A DNA stretch of 64,000 bases from Poa pratensis (taxonomy: Eukaryota > Streptophyta > Magnoliopsida > Poales > Poaceae): the NCBI GenBank assembly GCA_947311845.1, contig CAMZMU010000117.1, positions 74,295,042 to 74,359,041 on the forward strand, in the 5' to 3' direction. This document shows, piece by piece, positions 11,995-22,631 of the stretch. A model generated the notes under the pieces. It was not told the DNA's origin. It saw only the letters and a list, made by a program, of their open reading frames with translations, and ran no database searches. The first letter of the stretch is position 1. Each line of letters begins with the position of its first letter. Position numbers and translations under genes: made by a program.

Positions 11995-12810
11995 TGTGAC
12001 GACGAGGAGCGGCGGCGCGGTGGCGGCGTGGGCTGCAAAGGAGAGGAGTGCGGCATGGGCAGCGGCGGTGGAGCTAGCAGTAGCGGCAGCAGCAACGGCG
12101 GCGGCGTGGCTAGGGTGAGAGTCACGGCGGCGCTGGAGCAGTTGCGGCAGCGGCAACGGCGGCGGCGTGGGCTAGGGTGAGGGTCGCGGCGGTGCCTAGG
12201 GTTCGTCCGGCCTCCTCTGTCTCTGTCCTGAAGAACAGATCGAGGAGGAAGAAGGCCGGGATTCGGATTTTGCTGTTTGAATTCAAACCTGTTCGAGACG
12301 GTTGAAACTACAAACAGGCTCTAATTCATCCGTAGAGACGGTTAGGAATTATAACTGTCTAAGGTCCTTAAAAGATCGATCTGCAGCGTTGGATTTCACT
12401 TGGACGTCCCAGATCATTTATTCTTAGAGACGGCTGAGAATTTTGGCCGTCTGCGGGAGAAAATCCAAGTCCCATAGTTGGCGGCAAAACTGAAAAAATT
12501 TCAGTTTCGATCGAAATATTTTGTATTCGCCCGCTCAAACGAAAATCCACTCAAATCCTCCCCGTCCTCACCGCTTGTCCTCTTTCCTTTTTCTCTCCGC
12601 GCGCCATTCCCCTCCTTCTCTCTCTGAAACCCTCGCCGCCTCCGCCGCGCCGCCGCCGCCCTCCCTCGCCTCCACCGTGCTCCCCCTCACCCGCTGCTCC
12701 CCCTCCCCCACTGCTCCCCCTCCCCCTCGCCTGTGCTCCCCCTCCCCCGCAGCTCCCCCCCCCCCTCGCCTGTGCTCCCCTCCCCCGCTGCTCCCCCTCG
12801 ACGCAGCAAG
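11995..12810. promoter_or_regulatory. Head-to-head promoter region of the two CACTA genes
   Basis: Lies between the ATG of the minus-strand gene (11994) and that of the plus-strand gene (12811). It has GC-rich leaders on both sides (gcggcgg repeats at 12000-12190; C-rich 12600-12800) and an AT-richer core with gagacggtt-type motifs at about 12296, 12336 and 12426. These motifs match the subterminal repeats, which are the binding sites of TnpA-type proteins in En/Spm elements. Shared regulation is an inference. Confidence 0.5.
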
Positions 12811-15800
12811 ATGGAAGGCTCCCAAATCGAAGGCTCCCCGTGGAGACGACGCAGTACCAGAAAGAGGGACCGCCGCCGCCGGCCTCGACGAGGAGCAAGC
12901 AGGCCCGAGCCACAGTAGATCATCAGAGGAGGAGGGCCTGAACGACGAGACCACGACGTCGCCGTCAAGCAACCCGCCGGATCCTAGCAGCAGGTAATCC
13001 TTGTTCTTCCTCACTGCTGCTAATTTTCTTGCTGTTCTTGGCTCCTGAGAGTTTTCTTGCTGTTCCTGCTAGTTTTCTTGCTATGTGAATTTAAAGCCTG
13101 TGTGAAATTAGGTAGGTAAACCCTAGCACAGTACCAAATGAGGCTCCTACTATGTGAAATACACATTTTCTTAACATTTTAGGAGTAGTGCTAATTAATC
13201 TCTCAATGAGTGATTCTCTATTCTTGCCATATCTGAAAATAGTAAAATAAAATAGGACAACTACTTTGAAGAGAATTATTTTGATGTATGCAGAACCAAG
13301 GCCACATAATGTAGACTTCATTTCTACTTCTTTATTAGTTTTATGTTTTGAAAATAATCAATAGATGTTGCTTCCTGCAGTAAATAAATTCTAGGACTTG
13401 GTTTTTATCACATTATCGATCACAGGAAAATTTGTGGAAATTTGCTTGGTTAGGTTTATTGATCTCTCTGCCTAGTACATTATTGTTGCCTCACTGAATT
13501 ATAATTAGTTTAGCCATTTTAGCTTCACAGATTTTGTTAGTGATTATATATATAGTGACTATATGTGTATATTGTTTGCTGTTATCTCATATATATGTTT
13601 TTGATTTGTACAGGAGTGGCTCTACCTCGCAGCCGATATCCAAGCGAACCAGGTCAAAAAAAACCCGCGCAGGTGATGGTCGCGGGAAATCTACAAGGCC
13701 AGAAGCTAAATATCTCGTGACCGCCATCGATCCTGCCAACGGAGGTCCGTTGAAGCCGGATAACGCAAGAAAGAAGTTCAAGACTGTTTGCGGGATCGTA
13801 GCACGAGAACGAGTGTGCATCAACCTTCCCAGCTGGAAGAAAGTATCCAAGGATGACCGTGCTTGGATGACGAGGGAGATCCTCAAGTACTTCATCATCA
13901 GAAATGATGATGACAGGAAGCGTGTTGAGCGGGCAGCTTTAATGACCGCTAACAAGGCCTGGAAGGCATGGAAGTCCAAGCTCGTGACGGAGTACGTGGA
14001 TCGAGATCTGACGCCCTTTCAGTGTGGCCGCAGATTAAAGAAGAGGATTGGGCTGTGTTCAAAAAGGTGAAGCTCTCAGATGATTTCAAGGCCAAGAGTG
14101 ATGCAGCTAGGGCCCTTGCCTTGACAAACAGCAACCCCCACAAAATGGGGACTGCTGGGTATGCCGGCATGTCCGACATATGGGAGAAGCAGGATGCGGA
14201 GGCAAGGGCGGCCGGACGCGCGCCACCATTTTCAGAAATTAAAGATGAGAGGACAAGAAGATGGACCAGAGCTAGAAGTAAATGTAACGAAAGTACGGGC
14301 TATGTGCCTGCTTTGGTTAGCCCAGAGGACATTGCAGCCTATAATAACTTGGTAAGGCTTCATGATGCATTGTTTTTTATATATTGATTTCATAACAGAA
14401 TTTTCACTTCAGTTGTTAATTGTTTTTTTATATGTATGTAGAAGGAGGCTGATGAGAAGAAGCAAAAAGGTGAGTTCCATGGAGATGTCCTCATAGAGGG
14501 GTTGGGAAACAAAGAGCACCCTGGTCGCACGAGGGGGGTAGGTGCCTTAGCCCCATGGAAAATAGGCCGCAACTGGTCTCTGGAAGACAAGCGTGCGGCC
14601 AAATTAGCTAGGCAAGCCCTTTTTGAAGAAACCATGCGGAAAAGGATTACGGAAGAAGTAATAGCGGCGTTAAGAGGAACTGTACCGCCACCGCAACCGC
14701 CATCGTCACCGCCACCGTCGACAGAGGATGTTCCCATCACTGACCTACGTCGGAGTAGCTGTGCTTCCACCGTCGCCGGTACTGCTGATACGGCCGCGAG
14801 CTATCCTTGTGATCGCATAACGGTAATTAAACCCATTGATCATCTAAAGTACAGATTATGCATTTTCATATGAAATCATAGTTGACATAATTTTCTTATA
14901 TGTAGGCGGCCACCATCTGCCAGCTTAGAGCAAGGAAATTCGGCTCCGATGTAACCGAGACGGCTGCTTGGGGCCAAGTGCATCCCCAAAGGAAGGGCAG
15001 ACGATACACAACATCCCACTTGCCAACGGTTTTGCTAGGGTCAACGTCGATGATGTCGTTGAGGGGTTCGGTGAGATCGAGCTGCCGATCCCTACCGAAG
15101 AGATGGTTACTCTGTCTGAGGCGAGGGGGAGCTTCGTCCAGTGGCCCAAGGTAGATATCCTTCTAGTCGGCGGCCAGCCAAAGCCAAAGCCGGTCTTGAC
15201 TGACGTCTCACCAGCAACATGTACTCCCAAGATCAAGGAAGCACCAACTATTCAAGCTGATGCTGAAGAGACAAGTACCCCAACGAGTGTTGCTGCCAAG
15301 ACTAGATCAGTCCAAGTTGACTTCCCAACACCAGAACCTGACACTATGGAAGCGCCCCTCCCCTCGCCGAAGATACCAGAGACGTCCACACCGCCAGCTC
15401 CTGTACAAGATAAAGCACCTACCCCCCCTATTGTGGACAAGGCTACAGAAATCAAAGAGACAACCCCCGTGAGCCATGCCGGCAGGACTGCAGGAGTCCT
15501 TGTTGACAAGCCTGCAACTCCAAACAATATGAGGAAGGACTCCTCAGAACAGCCTCCCCTTGCCCCGAAGAAAGCTGCAGAGACACAGCCGCCACCAGCC
15601 CCGAAGAAAGCTGCAGAGACACGGCCGCCACCAGCCCCGAAGAACGCTCCTACCCCCGCTACTAGTGTGCCCAAGCCACCAGCTGTTGTCGAAGCAGCCA
15701 AAGCTCCTACCCCCGCTTGTGTGTCCTCGACAACCCCTGCAGCTGCCCAGCCAGCAATCCCAGCAATTACTAGGACGACACGCTCCTCACAAGCACAGAC

Positions 15801-17765
15801 AGTACTACAGCCGCCACCTGCTGCAAAACCCAAGCCTCAAACGAAACCCAAGGGTAAAAAGGGGGCAGCGCAAAAAATCACGCCGCTTGAAGCTAGCAAA
15901 TTGACCGGCAAGGCGCTGACAGATTATTTAGTTGCGGGCGGTGCTCTGCCGGAGGCTGATATACACCCCACGTACAAGGCCGGAGAAAAGCTAATACACA
16001 ATTGTACGAGTATTACCTCAGAGTATGGATGGGCTTGTGCATCCTTGCAGAATTACTACTTGAATAATTTCAAGAAGCCAGAGGAGGACCAAGTCTCGGG
16101 ATTCATGGTTAGGTTCAAACCTGAACACTTTCTGAATGACAGTTTGTGCGAGTTCCAAGTCACTTGGGAGGACTTGTTTCTCTTGTTCAATTTGCAATCC
16201 TTTGACGCCAGCATAGTGAAATGCAGTACATTGTGAGTATTTTATTATTATTTATCAATCAATGCATCAATAACTCTAGCTATCTTAATTTACACTTCAT
16301 TCATGTTCTGTCTTTACATGTGTATAGGTACTACTATCAGAAAGCCAGAGCAGCAGGTAAAATAGCCTTCGTCGACCCCCACATGGCTTCTGAACAAACG
16401 ATGAATGCTTGCGAAAGGGTTGTCGAGGATTACATCATCCATGTGATGGAGAAGAGCTTCCAGGATAAGAATAAGGAGTCAATATTTTGGTCTTTTAATT
16501 CACAGTAAGCTATCTTCATCCAGTGGCCCAAGCACATTTTTGAATTTTGTTGCATTACATTATTATATCTTCACAATGTTGATCTTCTGAAAAGTTTTCC
16601 TAATGTTTGGCAAAATATAGCACTGACAGTGATAATGGTACTGTTTTATGGATGATATTTCTAGGGAAATGATGTTTGATGTGTTGTGCAATTTGACTTG
16701 TGTTCTTGTTCTTCTTTCAGGGACCACTGGATTCTTATCACTATCTCACTACTGGATGGCAATGTCCATTATGTTGATTCTTATCTTGGGAGGCAGAAAA
16801 GGAACTACGATGCCGTAACCAAGCTTCTGAACAGGTATATCTAATCTTCTGCCATTCTGTAGTTTTTCTGTATGGACATGAACTTGCATTACATTCATGT
16901 ACTGTAGATTTCATCCTAACACTTCATGCTAATTGAAAATATTTGTGTACATCAAGTGTGAAGCTACATGTGGGCCCATCATGATGCATAGAAAGCATCA
17001 GACATTATTTATGTGAAACATGTAGGCCAGCCCTGTTAGGAATTTGGGATTTTCCCATAAATATGTGTTAATTTGATCACCTTTTCAAAAATTACTGTTA
17101 GATTTTTTGGAATTTGTATTTGACATTTTGAACTTGGCAGTGAGGGTATTTTTGTGTTTGACAAATTCAGAAACATCCATCTGCTTCTTAGATGATTTTC
17201 TTAAGATTTTAGGAGTAGTGCTAATCTGAGCCATTCTTAAGATTTTCTTAAGATTTTTGTTTCTGTGCCATTCTTAGATGTTTTCAAGTAATTAACAACC
17301 GAGGAGTTCATGCACCGGCCTACAGATCCCTAACTCACATAATGGATGTTCCGGTTAGTTTCCTCTACCTAGCTAGCACTTGTACATATATATCCATGCA
17401 TGTTGAATTTATATATATCTTGTTGATTGGTTATTTCTATGCCCTATGTATGTCTCAGTGCCACCAGCAGCCTCCGGCGACTGCGTTTTGTGGCTTCTAT
17501 GTTCACAACCATATGAACATCATGATGAGCAGAATCGAGACACCTAAGCCGGAAGGCGAGGTATGCACACATCATTTTCTTATGTTGACATATTCTTCTT
17601 AATTGTGTACCTGTTTTGATCATGATTTCATTTTCCTAGCATCCGAGAATCGACATGAACGAACTACCTAAGACCAAGCTATCAATGATCCGATCGGAGC
17701 TTGCCGGCTTTTTGGTTCAGCAAGTGCTCAAAGAAGACGGAGAGTTCTACCATGACGGAAACTAG
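12811..17765 (+). pseudogene. CACTA second gene: Ptta/En-Spm (Transposase_24-like) domain fused to Ulp1/C48 cysteine protease
   Basis: Exons by AG/GT borders: 12811-12993, 13614-14359 (3' end approximate), 14442-14822, 14906-16232, 16328-16504, 16721-16834, 17289-17353, 17459-17560 and 17640-17765. The Ptta part spans 13614-14822 (IVARERVCINLPSWKKV, YAGMSDIWEKQDAEARAAG, ALAPWKIGRNWSLEDKRAAK). A Pro/Ala/Lys-rich linker follows (PPPAPKKAAET repeats, 15560-15660). The C-terminal Ulp1 domain has the catalytic His in DHWILITI (16723), Asp in VHYVDSYL, and Gln/Cys in HQQPPATAFCGFY (17459). Ulp1-type proteases cleave SUMO-like proteins; whether this one does is unknown. Frameshifts near 12850, 14020 and 14980 make it a pseudogene here. 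The divergent partner is at 9541-11994. Confidence 0.75.
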
Positions 17766-17989
17766 TACATGTAAACTGTGAGAGAGAAAACTGTCAAGTC
17801 ATCAAACTGTATGTCGACGTCGGTCGATCTTTACACTTTGCCATGGAATTTGTGCATCTTGTGTGTGATGGTGCATATACCTTGTCACTTGTGTGGTGCA
17901 GTAATGTCACTTGGTTTTGGTGCAATAATCTGTGATTTGACGTGCACAATCTGTGATTGACTGGAGCATATACCTGTGCTGAGGGCTAC

Positions 17990-18761
17990 TGGTTAAAACC
18001 GGAGCCCCTCAATAATTCCGGACCATCCGGGAAATAGAGCCGGCTGTAACTTACAACCGTCTCCGATAAAATGTTTACCAGAGGCTGTTATTAATCGTGA
18101 CCGTCTCCGATGAAAAATATGTTAGAGACTGTTGTTATTTTCAGCCGTCTCCGATGTGAAAAGTATTAGAGACTGTCGTTATTCTCAACCGTCTCTGATG
18201 AGAAAATATTAGAGGCTGTCGGTATTATCAACCGTCTCCGATGAAAAATATGTTAGAGACTGTTGTTATTCTCAGCCGTCTCCGATGTGAAAAGTATTAG
18301 AGACTGTCGTTATTCTCAACCGTCTCGGATGAGAAAATATTAGAGGCTGTCGGTATTATCAACCGTCGCCGGTGCAAAATATATTAGAGGCTGTCGTTAT
18401 TATAAACCGTCTCGGATGCAAAATATATTAGAGGCTGTTTGTATTTGCCACCGTCTCGGATGAAAATATTATTTGAGGCTGGTGAGAATTTCAACGGTCT
18501 CCGATGGAACATAAGTGGAGCCGGTTCTGACTACCAACCGTCTCCGGCATCCGAGACGGTTAGTTTTTTTGCCCGGCTACGATGGAGCACTTCTTGGAGA
18601 CGGTTGTTTTTTACAACCGGCTAAGGGTTGTTTTTAGAGCCGTTTCCTAAAACCGGCTACGGGGGTGCTTATCATTAGCGACTGTTGCGTACAGACGGAT
18701 GGTAAAACCGGCTCTAGCCCATGTACTGGAACCGGCTCTAATTGTAGGTTTTGTACTAGTG
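17990..18761 (+). repeat. CACTA subterminal repeat block and right terminus
   Basis: About a dozen imperfect units of 55-65 bases, each with (c/g)accgtctccgatg followed by ...ttagag(a/g)ctgt(c/t)gttatt. Two consecutive groups (from about 18120 and 18245) are almost identical, indicating tandem block duplication. The block passes into ccggctc/agccggt motifs and ends tactagtg at 18761; agt follows as a possible 3-base target duplication. Confidence 0.85.
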
Positions 18762-19245
18762 AGTTGAGGTAAAAAATGCCACTTGTTAGCTAGTCTGCTA
18801 CTCCGAGGAGCTCTCCCCTGGGGCACCCTATACGGCAGTAGCTGGAGGAAGAGTACCTCATCGATTAGGATGTTTAGTACCTTGCCGTGCCACTTGTTAG
18901 CTAGTCTGCTACTTATTATCTAGTTTGCTGCATATATGTTGTCTAGTTTGCTACTTGTGGTCGATCTAGTTTGCTACTTAATGATGCATGCTACTTGTGG
19001 AATCTTTCAGCTAATTAAGAGGCTATAGCAACACACAGATCGTTCGTCATGCAGAGATGACTCGCCGAGCGAGCATGCCAACATCCAGCTGCCGACCAAA
19101 CTGCGCCAGGGGCATCAGGGTCCAGCGCAGCTTCGCCGCCTCCAAGTGCCACGGCCGAGCTCCATCGCATACATATAGCGACGGACGTGCTCGTTCTCCT
19201 CCCTGACACGGCGACGTACCAGCTCCTCGGGGCCAGCTCCATCGC
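18762..19245. other. Sequence between two CACTA elements with short ctagtttgctac repeats
   Basis: Gccacttgttagctagtctg occurs at 18778 and 18892, followed by several ctagtttgctac-like copies to about 18985. From 19015 to 19245 the sequence is GC-richer and non-repetitive, with no convincing gene. Confidence 0.5.
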
Positions 19246-19428
19246 ATAAAAATAATTATTCTAACTATTCAAACTAGTAACAATATGATAAGTGTTTGCG
19301 GGAGGAAAAGGGCGGAAAGAAAAAATTATTACAATCAAACTGGAATTAAAGTACATAACGCAACTAACACTAAGTTACATAGCACAACTGAAAATTAAGA
19401 TACATGGCCAGATTAAGTCACAAGTGAT

Positions 19429-19970
19429 TTAGTCATACTCCTGCCTAGCCCTATAAACATCGTCCCCGTAGTCGTCATAGTCGCCGCCGTCGTCGTCGCT
19501 GTCGTCGTGCGGCCTTCGCGGCTGGAACCTCGACGGGTGGGCACGCGTGGACTGGATGTGAGGATAGCGCAGGCGGGGGTTATTGCCGGCCGTGATGTAG
19601 GCCATGACGCCCTGGAGAGTCCGGCCGCCCCACCACAGCCGACGGCCGGCCTCGTTGAAGTTCGAAGGAGGCGGGCCGTCCTCCTCATGCCTGGCGAGCG
19701 CCCTCTCACGCCGATTGATGAAGAAGGCGTCCCAAGTAGGGCGGTAGTCGGGATTCCAGCGGGGATCCCTCCGCTGCTCCGGCGTGAGCTCGAGGTAGTA
19801 GTGGTTCGTGATGGCCGTCTGGCGCGCCACACCAAGAGGGACAGGAGGGACCGGCACGCCTCCGATGCTCAGCATCCAGCCGGCGGGGACGCGGTAGCCC
19901 GGCGGGCAGGGGTAGTTCGAAGCGCAAAGCGCCTCCGCCTCCCGGGGGTTAGAGATACGGTGGAAGCCAT
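19429..19970 (-). pseudogene. CACTA-associated ORF of unknown function (copy A)
   Basis: Encodes YPCPPGYRVPAGWMLSIGG ... ITNHYYLELTPEQRRDPRWN ... RREALARHEEDGPP-type sequence, with an Arg/Trp-rich centre (NEAGRRLWWGGRTL) and an Asp-rich tail (DDSDDDGGDYDDYGDD). Similar ORFs are common in grass genomes as part of CACTA elements; no enzymatic domain is recognised. The start ATG at 19970 is followed by a C5 run where copy B has C6, so copy A is out of frame from codon 8. The ORF remains open only in the frame entering from upstream. It diverges from the Ulp1-tailed gene. Confidence 0.6.
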
Positions 19971-20159
19971 GAGAGAGTGATGAGGTTGCAGATATGAGTT
20001 TAGATGTGCTATGGCAATGGCGCCCAAGCCTATATATAGTGAGAAATGGCGGGAAGACGGGGGCGGGAAGCGGTGGAAAGCGCGGGAAGAAATAAGGCGG
20101 GAACGCGCAGTGGCGCGGGAAGAAAAAAGGCGGGAAGAAATAAGGCGGGAAGAAACAAA

Positions 20160-20760
20160 ATTTAGTCCCGGATTGTGGTTCCAACCGGGACTAAATGATT
20201 TTTGGACATTATGAACAGTAGACCCATAATATTACATGAAAGTTTACTGAGATTCAAAAATATGCAAAAGATAATAGTTAATGCATTTTTTAATTAAAAA
20301 TGCCTAAATGGTTAATAGTTTGAATAGTTAGAATAATTATTTTATAAAACAGAAAATGGTTTTGAATTACATATTCAAATTCAAGCACTTTTCATGTTGA
20401 AAGTTTTCTCAAATTCATAAGTATGCAAAAACTGTTTCATTGAAACGTTCAAATGTTTAAAAATTGTTCCAGATTTAGAAAAAAAAAAAACTGCAGCGCG
20501 CCAAGTTTTGGCTCAGCGCGCGCAAATTTGGGCCCATTTGTCCCGGCCCATATCACCAGCCGGGACAAATGGCTGGTAGAGCGCGCAGGAGCCCGAAAAG
20601 CCCCCCCCCCCCCCCATTTGTCCCGGTGCGTGGCACGAGCCGGGACTAATGACCCCCCATTAGTACCGGTTTGAGCCACGAACCGGGACAAATGGGGGGG
20701 GGGGGGGGGGTATAAGTAGCCCGGCCTCCACCCCGGTCGGTTCCACCGACCGGGACTTGG
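20160..20760. promoter_or_regulatory. Divergent promoter region of CACTA copy A
   Basis: Starts with the pair tttagtcccggattgtggtt / aaccgggactaaat, then AT-rich sequence. Two nested tttgtcccgg/ccgggacaaat pairs follow, bounded by C15 (20601-20615) and G17 (20694-20710). A TATA-like tataagtagc starts at 20711 and points to the plus-strand gene. Copy B has the same layout with shorter homopolymers (C12, G12). Confidence 0.5.
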
Positions 20761-21127
20761 AGCAAATTCGACGAGACGACGCCGCCAGGCTGCCCAAATC
20801 CGCGCGCCGCTCAACGCCGTCGATTTCGACCTCGCCTGGACTCGCCGACGCCTCCATCGTGCTCCTGGTGAGCTTGCGGTGCTCAGGCACCCCTCCGTTT
20901 CCCTCCTCTCGCTCTCGAGCTCGCCCGTGCCGTGCGCCTCCCTCTGCCGCCGCGCACGCTCGTCGCCGGCGATGCTCCGCCGACCCAAAAAGGGCGGCGC
21001 CGCCACCAATAGGTCACCCGAGAGTCCCTCTCTCGAACGCCCCTAGCCGCGCTGCTCCTTGTGCCCCCAATCACCGAAACCATCGTCGGCAGTGGAGAGG
21101 ACTCCATTGATGATGTCATGATGACGT

Positions 21128-21720
21128 CATAGAAATTTTAGGTTAGTTAGAAATATTAGGTTAGTTTAGAAATATTAGGTTAATTTAGAAATTTTGGTTA
21201 GTTAGAAATTTTAGGTTAGTTAGAAATATTAGGTTAGTTTAGAAATTTTAGGTTAGTTTAGAAATATTAGGTTAGTTAGAAATATTAGGTTAATTTAGAA
21301 ATTTCGGTTAGTTAGAAATATTAGGTTAGTTAGAAATATTAGGTTAGTTTAGAAATATTAGGTTAGTTTAGAAATTGTTAGTTAGTTAGAATAGTTAGGT
21401 TAGTTAGAATAGTTAGGTTAGTTAGAAATTTTTAGTTAGTTAGTTAGAAATTGTTAGCAATATTTAGTTAGTAATATTGTTAGAAATTGTTAGCAATATT
21501 TAGTTAGTAATATTGTTAGAAATTGTTAAAATTTTAGTTAGAAATAGTTAGCAATATTTAGTTAGTAATATTGTTAGAAATTGTTAGCAATATTTAGTTA
21601 GTAATATTGTTAGAAATTGTTAGGAATATTTAGTTAGTAATATTGTTAGAAATTGTTAGCAATATTTAGTGTAGTAAATATTATTGTTTAGTGTAGCAAT
21701 ATTTTAGTGTAGTAATTGAT
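21128..21720 (+). repeat. TTAGTTAG-based low-complexity array (copy A)
   Basis: About 0.6 kb made of aggttagttagaaatatt- and gttagcaatatttagttagt-type units. It lies in what appears to be an intron of the plus-strand CACTA gene. The same array, with unit gains and losses, is at 30980-31630. Confidence 0.85.
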
Positions 21721-21753
21721 GAGTTACTGACGTATATATATAAACGTGTGCAG

Positions 21754-22438
21754 GTTCCACTGGATTCTGCTAAACATTCGAATTGATAAGCGAATAGTTG
21801 AAGTCATGGACCCATTAAAGAGACAGCTGGAAGAGTTCCGCAGCATGCAGGACATGCTCCAGGGGTAATTTTCGCGCTATATCGGTCTCTTTCGTTGATT
21901 TCCTGAGATATCATGTAATGAATAACTCATTCATTCATTTTCTTTGCCGGGTAGGGTTTGGAACCTGTTCAAGATTAAGGTTGCGGGTTCCTTTAGTGAG
22001 AAGCTGACGTTTAAGCCGGTCTCGGTAAGTAGTACGAGATATGTCCGCGCATCTCTTTACTTCTAGTTTCAATACAATTATGATGCTAGATTATTATTTT
22101 GATTGAATTCTATTCTCGTAAAGTGCGCGAGGCAGCCACCGGGACGAATCTATGTGGATACTACGTTTGCGAGTTCATTCGCATGTTTACCACTGAGCAC
22201 AAAGATTCTAGAGCAACATCCGTAAGAAATACATTCACAAAATTATTTTATTACCATCACTTTTTGTTATCATGATTGATATTCATATTGATCTCCTTTT
22301 CTTATATAGCTCGACCGCATGCGGGAACAGCTCCTACCAGAGCAACGCCTAATAGGAATTGCAGAGGAACTGGCGGGATTTTTGTTGAAAGAGATGGTAG
22401 ACGACGCCGGAGAATTTAGTGTGAATAGGCGCTACTGA
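21754..22438 (+). pseudogene. Deleted CACTA second gene ending in Ulp1/C48 domain (copy A)
   Basis: Exons 21754-21864 (ATG at 21806), 21955-22024, 22124-22221 and 22310-22438 join in frame to about 117 codons. The second exon gives VWNLFKIKVAGSFSEKLTFK. The third has the Ulp1 Gln/Cys motif RQPPGTNLCGYYVCEFIRM, and the last ends EFSVNRRY before the TGA. The His and Asp exons and any Ptta domain are absent, so a working protease is not expected. It parallels the C-terminus of the gene at 12811-17765, including intron placement before the Cys exon. Upstream GC-rich exon sequence (20760-21110) probably belonged to exon 1. Confidence 0.65.
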
Positions 22439-22631
22439 TGATCCCCGGCCGTGTAATCGAATAGACGGGCTCTAGTCCCGGTAATTGTGATCTCCATGTA
22501 ACTATCAAAATTATATATGTGTATGCTCGATCGTTAGACAAGTTATCTTATATATACGAAAACTTGTTTCAAATGAAAAATAATTGAATTGAAAACACAA
22601 ATTGAAAAAAGAATACACAAAATGAAAAGGA

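Larger units (their letters stand above)
4848..18761 (+). mobile_element. CACTA-type (En/Spm) transposon or compound of related CACTA modules, right end present
   Basis: The right end is a block of about 0.75 kb of subterminal repeats containing ccgtctccgatg and ccggctc, terminating ttgtactagtg at 18761 (reverse complement cactagtacaa, the CACTA terminal motif). Inside are four decayed genes: two B3-like genes, a plant transposon protein gene and a Ptta-Ulp1 gene. Gagacggtt-type motifs recur between genes (7263, 9085, 12296-12450). No tnp2-type (TNPD) transposase is visible, so the part seen is non-autonomous or its transposase lies left of the window. The left end is hidden behind the retrotransposon insertion at 4847. 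It may be two nested or joined elements. Confidence 0.75.

Noticed and set aside
12521..12810. Upstream extension of the Ptta-Ulp1 ORF from 12521
   Set aside because: Begins at a TTG, not ATG, and has low-complexity Pro/Ser content; treated as 5' leader with the ATG at 12811.
15252..15833. 193-codon minus-strand Gly/Ala-rich ORF
   Set aside because: Antisense of the Pro/Lys/Ala-rich linker of the Ptta-Ulp1 gene.
17990..18761. CRISPR-like regularly spaced repeats
   Set aside because: Eukaryotic DNA; units are imperfect CACTA subterminal repeats without unique spacers.
19507..19980. 157-codon plus-strand ORF in copy A (and its copy B counterpart at 29355)
   Set aside because: Antisense of the CACTA-associated ORF; Arg-rich shadow.
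21128..21720. Possible satellite or telomere-type array (TTAGG)
   Set aside because: Units are irregular TTAGTTAG/ATATT mixtures within a transposon intron, not telomeric or centromeric repeats.
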